This document shows positions 42,801 to 53,984 of a stretch of DNA of 64,000 nucleotides, in pieces. The notes under the pieces are model-generated. The model worked only from the letters and a program-made list of their open reading frames with translations. It did not search any database and was not told the DNA's origin. The DNA is from Erigeron canadensis (Eukaryota > Streptophyta > Magnoliopsida > Asterales > Asteraceae): contig NC_057767.1 of NCBI RefSeq assembly GCF_010389155.1, forward strand, positions 9,531,765 to 9,595,764, read 5' to 3'. Numbering within the stretch: position 1 is the first letter of the stretch; each line of letters opens with the position of its first letter. The translations under genes were made by a program, and so were the position numbers.

Positions 42801-45800
42801 ACACTAAAAAATCAACACACATGATTTTTTTTTTAACGGCTCTTAAAAAAACACTCAATGGTGTGTATCTATTTTTGAAATAATATATGTTGTTGGTGTA
42901 ATTACGGGTGATGGTGGAGTAACTAAATGCATTGGTGGATCGATGGTCGGAAAAAACTCATGTCGCCGGAAAATCCTATCTGGTGGTGTATGATTTATAT
43001 AAGACATCTGAATCCTCTCACCCCTGAATTACCCTCTTCTTCTATTGGAATATTATAGAGTGTTGTTTGATATAAGTGTGTGTTGTTTGATAGATGCTAA
43101 TGTGTGAGATGAAAGTTATAGAGTGTAATAAAAAAAATGTTGTCTACTTGAGGTACCAAAAGTGAAAAATCGACAACTTGAGGTATCAAAACTGTAATTT
43201 TCTCAAAAAAATGGGGGTCAAAAGACTAAAATACCCCTAACGTGTTTGTCACGTGAGGACGTTAACGACAAAATTTAACGCCGTATGAACGTGGTACCAA
43301 AACTGAAAAAAACACAAAACTTTAGATATGAAAGTTGTAATTTTTTGATTTGGAGACTAAAAGTGCAAAAGTTGCCAAGTTGAGGTACCAAAAATGTAAT
43401 TTTCTCTATTATCAATATTAGATTTTCATACATTTAATCCATAAAAACTTATAATTTTAAATATATACGGTTCTAAGTGTTATACTTTGCAAGTTGTAGT
43501 ACAATAACCACATGTTCGTCACTGTCATTATTAGCCAATACATATTGATGAGATTGTTTGTCGTAGTCATTCCACAAGGCACATGCTTATATTATATAAC
43601 TTTTTGAAACCAATTGTACTCATAATGTGATATTATTATGAAAGATTATTAAGAATTAAAATATAAACATACTTGTGATCTTGTACTTGGCATTCAAGTA
43701 TATGTGTTTGATTATGATACGACCCATAACATTAATATGTTTATTTTCAATCACTGTCCTATGATAATTAGGTAACAATTAGGATTGTTTTCATATTGTT
43801 CGATAACAATTATGACTTTTGATTTGAGTAACAATTGTAACTTTAAAAAAATTAAATATAAGTACTTTTTGTAACGTTTTTAAAAAATTTAAGAAAAAAC
43901 TTATCAAATTGATGACTAAAAATAAATATAAATTAAGTGTTTAGGGTTAAAAAGTGTAAATTATTGATGAAAACAAAAAAGTGTAAATTAATGAGACTTT
44001 TTCTACAAATTAATCTAAATACCAATATAATAATATATTTGGATAATAATTATTAGGATTTTTAATTTATAGTTAATTTAAATTATGACATAAGCAAGGA
44101 TTAATTTGATAAAATTGAGCAATTTAATTGGTTAATAAGTCATTAGTTCAACTGTCTTATAGTATATATATTAAGATTAAGATTCTTTCAAAAAAAATTT
44201 ATAATTAAGTGTTTGATTGTTTATGGAATCATGTAGTAGTAGTAATAGTTATGTTTGTATACGGTGTTTGTATATTGTGTGTGATGTGTTCGTATCTACC
44301 AATATACTAAAACATGATTAAAGCTTTTATTAATTGACACTTGGCTTATTATCTTAACGACATGTGTTCTTTTTAAACTTCCTAATTTTAATTAAAGTTA
44401 TGTTAGTAATATTTCATCATTAATATAATTTAAGATGTGAAATCTCTTATCCGTTAAATCAAAATTACTAAAAATATGAATTAGTGTACAACGAGGAGAT
44501 CAAATGGTGTATTGCCAAACATATTGGGAATCAAATATTTAAGTCTTTAATTTACGGTGTATTGCCAAACATATTGGGAATCAAATATTTAAGTCTTTAA
44601 TTTCAATATATATCGTATATAAACATTGGTGTTTTTCATTAAATCGCACTATCGCAGTTGAGTTTTTAGTCGAATAACCAAATTGCCATGTATATTCAAT
44701 ACATTGACAGGTGCTATATAGTCTTAATTACTCACATATATGCTTTTATTAGTTTGATCATATTTGTATATTTATTTTTTATACGTTATTTTATTTAAAC
44801 ATTCTGATTTATTTTCTATTAAAACAAACTTTTCTCCAATCATGTGCATGGTATTACAATACATGTATTTACAAATAAGATTTAATCTAGGACTATTTTT
44901 ATTTATTTTTAGTGTTCTTGTCATCCAAATACACAACAATGACAACTTCTAATCTCTTGATATGAAATATAAATAATTAACAAAGCAAGAATATTTAATT
45001 GTATGTGCACTTGAAAGTGGTAAAGCACATAATTAACAAGTCTATTTTTGAGATGGAAATATTAAGTATTTGTACATCGTACGAGTATTATAACTAGTAT
45101 ATTACTATACAAGTTATTGAACTAGTATATTACTATACAAGTTATTGAAGCAACGTTATGTTACATGTATCAAAAATAAAGATATACAAATATCACCTCA
45201 TAAGATTTATATAATAGCTATAGATATCCATAATACTAAATAAAAATTCCACGAGTCATATTAAAAGTTGGAAATTTTTTATATATAAAATAAGTTTTCT
45301 TACACTAAAGCTTGAATATTAGTTAATACTTATTTATATATTTAATTATATTTATGTATTTGAAATTCACAAAAGTGTTTTACAGGACATATTATAATAA
45401 CTTTATATATCGGTTTTAGGTAATTAAAATAAAACAAGTATTAAAGTAAAACAAATAAAACAATAGGTTTTTATTTACGGAAAATCACCATGTATCATGA
45501 AAATTACTGTGCATCAATTGTTTTGTGAATCTTCGTGTATCAATTTAATCATGTTCTAAAGGTAAAGATCTTGTCCTATCTGTTTTACTTTAATACTTGT
45601 TTGTTAATACCCAAACCCCATGAGATTAAGAACAAATTCTTTCCCACTTATACATATATATTTTAACAACTAGATGAATAACGGATTTTTCAGGACATAT
45701 TCATAGCCCCTTCATTTTTTTATTGATATAATCATCTTAATAAATTTGCACGGTAGTATATCTTGCTACACAGGGTGAGAATCGAGCTGAGGTGTTCTCG

Positions 45801-48778
45801 AGCTCGTGCTCATCTAAATTGAGTTTGAGATTAACTATTTCGAGTTCGACTCAAACTCGAGCTGAGTTATTAAACTCAAATTGTTCGAAAAATTGTTTCA
45901 TTGTTTAACGAGCGAGCTTCTCGAACTAGTCGATCCTTCCATGACATGCTGAATTATACTTCTTGTATATCATACTAATGATAATATTCATACTCAAGAA
46001 CTCCAAATTATATCCAACACCGTTAAAGTGAGTTTTATAAGTTTATTTAGATACATACAAGATTAGTTTATACTTAATTATAAATGAGATTGGTCGAGCT
46101 CGGTTCTAGTAATTAGATTATTTTGTCGAATTCAAGGTCTTGAATTGTAGTTAATTAAATACTCTTATACAGTATACTAGCGAATTTATCCGGGTTTAAC
46201 CCGGACATTTTAATTAATATTATAAAACTAAAAAATATGCAAGTAATCTTTGGAGATAATGAATTGAATAACACAATATTTATAAATTAATAAAGTACCT
46301 ATTGTATTAACAAAACATAAAAGGATATTATATATTATATAAAATAATTTTCTTTGTTTGTAATAAAAGATTATTAACTTTAAATAAGCATTTAGTGACC
46401 TATTATTAATTAAAAATAGTGTAAATTATTTATGACATCATAATTAAAACAAAGACCTTTTAAGTAAAAATATAGACTTGCCACATCATATTTTTTCTAA
46501 AAATACTTTGAAAGACAATTGTCTTTTATTTATTATAGAGATTATAAAGCAAATAGGGTTTCAACTTTCAATTTCAACAATGTACACATGATAATGCATG
46601 ATGTACCATACATCAATACCTACAACTTTCCCTCTCCCCCACAAATCATTTTATTCTTCTAATTCTTTCAAAATCGTTTATCTCAAAAACCGTACATCGG
46701 TAAATTATAAAAATTATATGGGTGTTCTTAAAATTCCATGCTCTTTCATTAGAGATGTCATTCGATATACTTTCGACGAATTTTTAAATCCGGGGAAGGA
46801 CGGCTAAGACATTTGGTTATCACACTCTATGACCTATCACCTGCTATGACCAATCACACTCTATAACCTATCACCTTACTATCTTACCACCACTAACTCG
46901 ATGGCCGCCGCAACGCGCGGGTACCGTTCTCGTAACTTTAGAAAACATAAACGAGTATCAAGCTTGATCTCGAACAACAACAAGCAAAGTCGAGCTCCAA
47001 CACATGTTTCAATATTCATACAAGCTTGAGTTCGAGCTCGATCCCAATTCAACTCGGCTCAGTTTGTTCTCACCCCTCCACAATTATTTATTGGATCCAT
47101 TATATTTAATTTATACGACTATTATGATAAGTTTTAAGACATACCCAATAAATCGCTAAAACATAGAAAGGGGTGACCTATGCACGCACAATTGCATATA
47201 GTCACAACTTAAATTAAACAATCTCTAGTCTACATATATACTATTTAAATAACTCTTCATCTCTTCACATAATTTTCACTATGATGTGAACAACGTATTC
47301 ACTATTTACAAAAAAAAAGTCCCTACTTCAGTAATTATTTAAACTAGAGGGTCTTACCTCAGTTATTATTTAAACTGCGTAAAGCAGCAGCGGTGGTAGC
47401 GACTCGTGGTGGTGGCGTCGGTGAATACGGGCGATGCGGGTGGCTGTGGCGACTGGGTGTCAGCGACCACTGGCGGGGGTGACGGTTGCGATTGGAGTCC
47501 CTCTTGTTCGGGTTGTCTCACTCCTCTTAATCTCAAGTTTAAGACAAAATTTACATATATATACGAACAAATAAAAATTTGTAACGATATGTATATATAC
47601 ATATCTGTCATGTGTCATCAATATGAATTAGATTTTGTTTTTCCATTTTTTCGTTCCTATATTTTTTCTTATGAAATCATATCATGATACATATATCTTC
47701 ATGATGAGAAAATTAAGTGTGACGAATTTGTTTTCAGACGTTTTGGATGTGAATAAACTTTGATATGTTATTGTAACAATACTACTAGCTTAAAAGTAAA
47801 TTTGGTCTACAGATCAACCAGATTTGGTAAACTACAAAGCATCAAATGTGCCATTGCTGGGAAGAACATATACATTAGGTTTTGTTGCAGTACCGGTGAT
47901 GCCATGGGGATGAACATGGTCTCAAAGGGTGTCCAAAATGTACTCGACCACCTTCAAATCGATTTTCCCGATATGGATGTTATAGGCTTATCCGGTATTA
48001 ATTTCTTACCTCAATGATTGTACGTCTTTAGGCACAAATATATGGCATTTATGATATTTATATAATTTACGTAATTCAATGTGGCATATATAGGAAACTA
48101 TTGCTCAGACAAAAAACCGGCTGCTGTGAATTGGATAGAAGGGCGTGGCAAGTCGGTGGTTTGTGAGGCTGTGCTTAAGGAAGAGGTGGTGAGAAAGGTA
48201 TTGAAAACCAACATTGCGGCTTTGATGGAACTCAATATGCTCAAGAACATGGCCGGTTCAGCCTTGGCTGGTACACTTGGTGGGTTCAATGCTCATGCTA
48301 GCAATCTAGTGTCGGCGATATTTATAGCCACCGGTCAAGACCCAGCTCAAAATGTTGAAAGTTCTCATTGCATCACCATGATGGAAGCCATCAATGATGG
48401 CAAAGAGCTTCATGTCTCAGTCACCATGCCTTCCATTGAGGTACATATAACTGATATTTAAGTTGTAATTACCAACATATTGATCCATCAGAATCGAGAA
48501 AATCTTATTTGTAAACTATATATGAAAAAATTCAGGTTGGGACAGTCGGAGGAGGAACACAATTGGCTTCGCAAGCGGCATGCTTGAACCTGTTGGGTGT
48601 GAAAGGTGCAAACAAAGATGTACCGGGCATGAACTCAAGGGTATTAGCCACGATAGTCGCAGGTTTGGTTCTGGCTGGTGAATTATCTTTGATGTCAGCT
48701 ATCTCAGCTGGTCAACTTGTCAAGAGCCATATGAAATACAATAGATCTTCAAGAGATTTGACAAAAATGGCCACTTAA
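39877..48778 (+). CDS. HMGR: HMG-CoA reductase catalytic domain, no membrane anchor, 433 aa, 4 exons
   Basis: Exons 39877-40406, 47813-47994, 48094-48440, 48536-48778; GT-AG introns and a continuous frame. The enzyme reduces HMG-CoA to mevalonate with two NADPH, the controlled step of the cytosolic mevalonate pathway. Catalytic residues are all present: Glu in [11 protein letters not shown], Lys in [14 protein letters not shown], Asp in ATGQDPAQN, His in [12 protein letters not shown]. The HMG-CoA and NADPH-binding segments ([34 protein letters not shown]) are intact, as is the Ser after NRS that SnRK1 phosphorylates in plants. Plant HMGRs are about 560-600 aa with two N-terminal ER membrane helices in exon 1; here the protein starts in the linker ([10 protein letters not shown]). 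It would be soluble. Intron 1 is about 7.4 kb. A frame from a GTG at 39853 exists but the first ATG is 39877. Confidence 0.88.
40711..41522 (+). mobile_element. Non-autonomous Helitron H2, 812 bp
   Basis: Starts A|TCTACCAATATACTAAAA and ends with hairpin CCGTACATCGTACGG, spacer TATTAAGA, CTAG|T. It carries an ACACGTGG/CACGTGTCC inverted pair near its 5' end. Internal sequence is shared with the Helitron-like stretches beside both lectin-aerolysin genes. No Rep/helicase ORF. Confidence 0.82.
40938..41050. repeat. Direct repeat, copy 1 (inside Helitron H2)
   Basis: Runs from TGACATCACATTTTACAAAA to AAACACATTCCTAATT and is repeated at 41648-41758 outside the element, so part of a related Helitron probably lies there. 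Confidence 0.7.
41648..41758. repeat. Direct repeat, copy 2
   Basis: Nearly identical to 40938-41050. No Helitron 5' TC terminus is visible just upstream. Confidence 0.7.
42035..42420 (-). mobile_element. Helitron fragment H3
   Basis: Has the subterminal hairpin CCCGGGTTAAACCCGGG (42035-42051) followed inward by ATACTTAGCTAATTTTTAA, similar to H1 and H5, but the CTAG end is not preserved. 42060-42420 is AT-rich interior. The far end is not found. Confidence 0.45.
42419..42471 (-). mobile_element. Helitron 3' terminus H4
   Basis: On the minus strand a long hairpin CCCGTG...CACGGG (42431-42454), 8-base spacer and CTAG at 42422-42419. The element continues to the right and is interrupted by the MULE at 42472. 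Its 5' end was not located. Confidence 0.5.
42472..43406. mobile_element. Non-autonomous MULE, 935 bp, 9-bp target duplication
   Basis: Flanked on both sides by TATTATCAA (42463-42471, 43407-43415). Terminal inverted repeats begin GAGAAAATTACATTTTTGGT and extend about 300 bases inward (through CCAAAAGTGC, GTGGTACCAAAACTG, CACGTGAGG). The centre (about 42770-43080) has a CATGTCGCCGGAAAATCC patch and no transposase. Confidence 0.88.
44295..45097 (+). mobile_element. Non-autonomous Helitron H6, 803 bp
   Basis: Starts A|TCTACCAATATACTAAAA, exactly like H2, and ends with hairpin TCGTACGA region (GTACATCGTAC), spacer TATTATAA, CTAG|T. It contains a perfect 50-base tandem duplication (44506-44605). 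Confidence 0.8.
44506..44605. repeat. 50-bp tandem duplication inside Helitron H6
   Basis: Two units starting GGTGTATTGCCAAACATATT and ending at TTTAATTT, almost identical, 44506-44555 and 44556-44605. Confidence 0.85.
45093..45148. repeat. 28-bp tandem duplication across a Helitron end
   Basis: ACTAGTATATTACTATACAA... repeated twice (45093-45120, 45121-45148). The first unit contains the CTAG end of Helitron H6. Confidence 0.85.
45432..45602. mobile_element. MITE M1, copy 1 (171 bp)
   Basis: Terminal inverted repeats AAACAAGTATTAAAGTAAAA and its complement. The interior reads GTGCATCAATTG and TCAATTTAATCATG. The same element lies at 58068-58239. Confidence 0.75.
46177..46541 (-). mobile_element. 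Non-autonomous Helitron H5, 365 bp
   Basis: Minus strand: A|TCTCTATAATAAATAAAAG start, hairpin TCCGGGTTAAACCCGGA, spacer TAAATTCG, CTAG|T end. Sister of H1. Confidence 0.78.
46646..46795. repeat. Dispersed repeat R1, copy 3
   Basis: Same sequence as 13129-13252 and 16138-16292. Downstream, CCGCAACGCGCGGGTACCGTT-CTCG (46912-46937) resembles a Helitron 3' hairpin, 8-base spacer and mutated CTAG, so R1 may be the body of another Helitron. Confidence 0.6.
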
Positions 48779-48828
48779 TTAGTCATGATGCATTCTCAAT
48801 GGTTCAACTTATATTTATTTCAATGTAC

Positions 48829-48834
48829 AATAAA
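48829..48834 (+). terminator. Poly(A) signal of HMGR
   Basis: AATAAA 51 bases after the stop, followed by an A-rich run at 48846-48856. Confidence 0.6.
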
Positions 48835-49124
48835 GAAAATGTATGAAAAAAAAAAGACATAGCATAATGTTTATAATTCTTTTCCTTCTATTTCTTCACG
48901 TCTTGAAGGTCTTCGTGAAAACATCTAATTTTAGTGACTTGAATATGAATATTTCTTTTTCTATAATAATAAAAGTTAGAAAACACAAGTAATATCTTTA
49001 TTCTACTACAAACAAAATGTCATAGCATATAAAAAATGCCACAAAATGTAAAAAAAATGCCATTAAAAGTCATCTTAGGATGCAATGTCATACAAAAAAA
49101 GTGTCACCGGAATCAATACCACTA

Positions 49125-49196
49125 AAGCTCTTTAGTGACACTTTTTTCTTGTGCCGTTGCAAGCTCTTTAGTGACACTTTTTTCTTGTGCCGTTGC
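49125..49196. repeat. 36-bp perfect tandem duplication
   Basis: AAGCTCTTTAGTGACACTTT...GCCGTTGC occurs twice back to back (49125-49160, 49161-49196) within the CACTA-like subterminal region. Confidence 0.85.
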
Positions 49197-49309
49197 AACT
49201 TTTTGTGTTTTTTGTGGCACTTTCTATTGTGCCATTGTATCTAAATACAACTTTGTGGCAAATGATATGTGCCACTAAAACTAAAAGTGCGATCAAGAAA
49301 TTATGTGCT

Positions 49310-49999
49310 CGTGATGTCTAAATAATGTTATACAAGTTTATCACATTTTAACTTAAACACATTATCTATCTTCGTTTTCAATCTATTCCCAACAGTTAAT
49401 AATTTCAAATCTATAATAAAACAATAATATATGAAACAACACACCAAATCAAATATGCAACCAAATCGAAAAATCACATATACAAAACAGGAACTTGTTA
49501 ATTTTCCATATGAACAAATTCAATCAACAATTTATAGCTTTTGGGTTATATTACAGAGGAAAAAAATCAAACAAATGAATAGTAAAAAGGTAAATAAGAA
49601 TTAGATCCATAGACGACGAATCATTTTCTTGTTTATCCAGTGGAGTGGTGTTTCTGTCATGTCATTAGATCTGAAAAAATTAACCAAAACTTTTAGATCT
49701 AAAGCAAAAAGAAAATAACTAGATCTAACCAAAAAGGAAAACAAGAATTAATCTAAGAAAGAAAACCTATTATTAGTAGGACATTACTATCTCCATTTAT
49801 TAGCTCTTGGATCTCTTTGGCGGAATACCTTTTCTGCATACACATTTTATAATTAAAAAAAAGAACAATCAACTTGAAAAGGTCATCAACATAAATAAAC
49901 ACATACCATAAAAAAAGAAATCGGACAAAGAAACAAACTAACTAAAATTGAAAATTTATAACTATATATAAAAAGGAAAGAAGCACTAATAGAAGGTAA
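49310..49999. other. Gene-free AT-rich stretch
   Basis: Poly-A/T rich with no open frame or structure I can support. Confidence 0.5.
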
Positions 50000-50040
50000 C
50001 TAGATTAATACCCGGTCGGTGACCGGGTAAAAATATAAAT
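50000..50040 (-). mobile_element. Helitron 3' terminus H7
   Basis: On the minus strand hairpin ACCCGGTCACCGACCGGGT, spacer ATTAAT-type 8 bases and CTAG at 50003-50000. The element extends rightward on the plus strand; its 5' end was not located. Confidence 0.5.
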
Positions 50041-50289
50041 TGATATATGCATCATACATTACAAAAAAATATACGTCAAATTATTAGAAAATGTATTGTG
50101 AAAAAGAGAAAAAAAAACATATACTTTAATAGTAAAGATGAATGTTTAGTTTTGTTCATTGATATATTTATGAGTTTTATGATATTAATATTTTTTTTTT
50201 TCATGTTTATTGATATATGAAGTTTAATACGATAAATTGAATATAAAGTTCAGATAAAATTTTACACACGTGTAATATTGGGTATATTA

Positions 50290-50780
50290 TGTTAAGGTTG
50301 TCAATAGTTGATCTAACCTGATACCCAATTTGAAGAAAAACAATTTTAGGTCAGGTATCTCAACCTGCCAACCCAACAACTTGATTTTTTTCAGGTTAGT
50401 TTGGGTTGGCTCCTTGGGTTTTCATATCCACCTAGTGGTGTACAAAAACAGTTTTTACTCAACCCAACCCGGTTTTTTGGTCAACGGGACCAAAAACGGG
50501 TTTGACCCAACTCGACCCGGTTTGAAACCGGTTTTTGGTCAAAATTTGACTGGGTACTGATCCGTTTGACACAAAACCACACATTTGACGTTTCAACCCG
50601 TCAACCAATTTGTCTAGAAAACAACTCATTTGACTTTATTGATCCAATAACAACCCATTTAACCTAATAACCCACAAACCTACAGGTTGACGCGAGTTGG
50701 GTCTTGGTTGTAATCTATGATATGAAACTTTAGTGGGTCTGATTAAGGTTAAAGATTTTTAACCTGTCAACCCAATTGGG
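50290..50780. other. Stretch of ACCCAACCC/GGGTTGGGT words
   Basis: Repeated self-complementary words (CAACCCAACCCGG, TTTGACCCAACTCGACC, GGTTTGACC) of the kind found in hAT-like MITEs. Ends were not defined. Not coding. Confidence 0.35.
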
Positions 50781-52200
50781 GTGGTCCTAATTGACAAACG
50801 TATATCATAAATAAAGCTTTCTATGAATTTTTATGTATGCTAAAAAAAACTCTTATTGGTTAAAAAATTTAATTATAAATTTGAGTAAAATTATACACTA
50901 TAAATAATTATAACTTTTGTACTTTTTTTAAGGATTTTTTTTAAAACGATGAAGATATGTAAAAAACCCTCTCTTAAGATATTGTAAAATATTATAAATA
51001 TATAATTATGCATGAACAATAATGGTGGAGTACATAATCCCACTTTTTCTGAACGAACTTTAAAAAACCATATGTTTAACAATATATAGTAATAATGTTG
51101 ATAAGCTACTATTCTCGTTATGTTTGACAATTGTGTTCTAGTTATATAGACCGCAGTCAATTTACCAACCCATATATATTAATTTGTTTTTTATTATGTT
51201 CAAGTTAAATTAAAAATAAATCAGAACTATTATATTTCTTTAAAAAATTTGTTTGTATCTAATATTAAGCCTCTTCTTTAAATAGCCAAATATATTACTA
51301 GTATATTTGTTTTATATTTAACTTCATTAATGAAAAGATTCTTGTATAAATAAATGTTAAATCATTTCCAAAATTAGACTCAACCAATCAAAACACAATA
51401 AAATAAAACCATCAGTCAATTATAAGCGAGAGAATTCAATTTTTTTTCTCTCAGCTCTACCGGAAATATATATATATATAATTTTTAAAAATTAGTAAGC
51501 ATGTATTTTTGTTAAAAATATCTTTCAGATCAAAGTTTATCAAATTTTGGAAGCATTCCGTCTTTATAAAACCATAAAAATCTGTGTGATTATTACATTA
51601 GTTAAATTGCAATGAAAGTGAATTAGTATATACGCGTAATTTTTAAGTATGATATTTAAAATCATATATATACAATAGTTTAGATTCATGCATTTGTTTT
51701 ACAGTAAGAATTATAACATTTATCAGATTAGTTAGATTTATGTGTACTTGTTTTCTTATATTAGTCTCTTCCTTGTAATGATACTAAAAAAAGAACTAAT
51801 AGTCTATTATCAAAATATTTATATGCAATTCATATGAGTTCATATATATAAAGGTTTAGGCGTATCTTTCCAACTCATGTGTTATTCAATTTTTTTTTTT
51901 ATCTATTACTAAATGCTTAAAAAATTCAAATTTTAATTAATGTGTCCTTGACTCCTTGTATGTGTAAAAATAAAGGAAACAAAAAAACATTTAAATACAA
52001 CAAGTTAAGATTTTAAAACATAAAAATATCGAACCATTGACAATGAAAAAAACAAAATATATGAATATATGAAATATTGTACCATTAACCATTTTATTGC
52101 TTTTATATTTGCCTCACATTTTTGTTTTTTTTTTTCAACAAACCATGATAAATGTATTTAAATTTAAAAAAAATATTTAAAAAAAATCCTACAAAGACAA
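50781..52200. other. Gene-free AT-rich stretch
   Basis: No gene, RNA or defined repeat is supported. A short TA run lies at 51466-51480. Confidence 0.55.
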
Positions 52201-52205
52201 TTTTA

Positions 52206-52500
52206 AAAAAAGTGATGTTCGTAGTTTCCTCTGTATGCAATTCCTTTGAAGCTTGCATCTCCTGTTTTTGTTGTCCGCCTATAGCCATATGATCATCTTC
52301 ATTTATGATAAGATCCAGGCACTGACCCTGACTGGAACAAAAATATATATACACTGTACAAATAATGTGCATGAGAATGAAATTATATAAAACTTGCGAA
52401 ACTAACCTGGACACCTCCCATCCAATAGCAACCCCAGGTGCATACTTGAAAGCTACATCGACGTCATTCCTTGATAGTGTTAGAACATATGGTACTCTTA
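52206..52500 (-). pseudogene. Unrecognised two-exon gene fragment
   Basis: On the minus strand 52500-52413 reads YVLRVPYVLTLSRNDVDVAF then KYAPGVAIGWEVS up to a GTTAGT donor. An AG acceptor at about 52336 is followed in the matching phase by QGQCLDLIINEDDHMAIGGQ then QKQEMQASKELHTEE. The frame is continuous across the predicted intron of about 75 bases, which argues for a genuine gene origin. No start or full ORF exists around it. I do not recognise the family. Confidence 0.4.
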
Positions 52501-53362
52501 AAACATATGAATGCTTTTAACTTCTCTATTAATATTTTGACTAATAGGCCGTTGTTAGTATTGAAAGAAGAAAATGAGAATAGAAGTGATACAATAATAC
52601 AAATGACATCCATTTTACAAAATATGGAGAATGTAAAAATACATTACCTTTTGCATTTTGTTATTTGAAAATTGTGATGGATTAATGAAAAGAAAATGTT
52701 TGTGGCTTTTATAGTGGTAATGATATAGAATAAAATTTTTTCACATTTACAAAGATATCATGTTGGTTATAAATTTTGATTTATGTAAAATGTGATTGCT
52801 CAATTAAAAGTGATTAGTATATATAGGATTTACATATATATATGTATTAAAAAATTAGTGAGCATTTCATATTTTTTGAATTGTAAAACCTTTCCATGTA
52901 TATATGAAAGAATTGTAAAACCTTTTCATGTATATATGATAGTGTGTTTGAATACAAGCTATATGTATCCAATTTACAGCCTTTCTTGAGTCATGACACC
53001 ATTGCCATTCTAAATTTCGTATTACAATTTATGGCAATAGGTAACTCTCGAAATATATACAGTACATCCTTTGTTAGTTCTACTTTGACTTTTGTATTAG
53101 CTATAGTTTGACTTTGAGTTTTAAGGGCTAAGATTATTTTGTTTAATGAATTTAAATGGTCTAGATCAAAAGTTAATATTATTATTTTCTCTTAGTTGTG
53201 GTAGCAATATATATATATAATATTATTTTAAAGTTTTATTGGCACGAGTAGAATTTAAGGGGGATTTTTGATGTGATGATAATTTAATTAATAATGGTAC
53301 AAAAAAAGGGAGGTTTACTAGTTTTATTTCTTGAACAATTGAGATTTACCGGTACTAATAAT

Positions 53363-53984
53363 TAGGGGTGGCAAAAACTGAACCGGAAAACCAAAAACCG
53401 AAAAAAACGGACAAAATCTAACCGAAAAAACCAAAAACCGAACGAAATCCATTGGTTTGGTTTTTGTTTTCCAAAAACCGAACGAATCGGTTCGGTTTTC
53501 GGTTTCATATGTCAAAAAACCGATCAAAAACCGAACTCATTATATTTTAATTTATTTTATATTTATATCATATTACATTTATATTTATTACTTATAATTT
53601 GTAAATATGTTAATATATTTAAACTTTTTGTCTTTTTAGTGTACAAATCTATATCAATTCGTTGTATAAAAGTTATATCAATTTTAACACCTAAAAAGTA
53701 TAATTAGTTACTAAAAAGCATATCTGTATTTTAGTTTCTATATCATAGTTTTTTTTTGTTAACAATTAAAAATTAAATATATAACATCATAAAAAAAAAG
53801 TAAATTTAAAAAAAAAAAAAACCGAACAAAAACCGAAACCGATCCAAACCGAACCAAAAAACTGAAAAAACCGAACCGAACAAAAACCGAATCCAATGTT
53901 TTTGATTTTCTAAACACCGAATTGATCGGTTCGAAGGTCGGTTTTAGCCAAAAACCGATCCAAACCGACCCATACTCACCCCTA
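53363..53984. mobile_element. hAT-type MITE, 622 bp
   Basis: Terminal repeats TAGGGGTGGCA... and ...TACTCACCCCTA. 8-bp target duplication CTAATAAT (53355-53362) / CTAGTAAT (53985-53992), 7 of 8 matching. Both arms consist of AACCGAAAAACC and GGTTCGGTTTT words that pair with each other. The middle is A/T rich and noncoding. Confidence 0.82.

Larger units (their letters stand above)
45773..47090. mobile_element. hAT-like element with CTCGAGCTCG words, carrying nested insertions
   Basis: Ends GGGTGAGAATCGAGC (45776) and GCTCAGTTTGTTCTCACCCC, a short inverted pair. Both flanks of the interior are full of TCGAGCTCGAACT-type self-complementary words. Helitron H5 and dispersed repeat R1 lie inside. 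An 8-bp target duplication could not be confirmed. Confidence 0.45.
40407..47812 (+). other. HMGR intron 1, 7.4 kb, transposon-filled
   Basis: GTAAGT donor after VFNK and CTACAG acceptor before STRFGKLQ. The three other introns are about 100 bases. The intron contains complete Helitrons, a MULE, a MITE, hAT-like sequence and R1, listed separately. No host gene lies inside. Confidence 0.8.
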
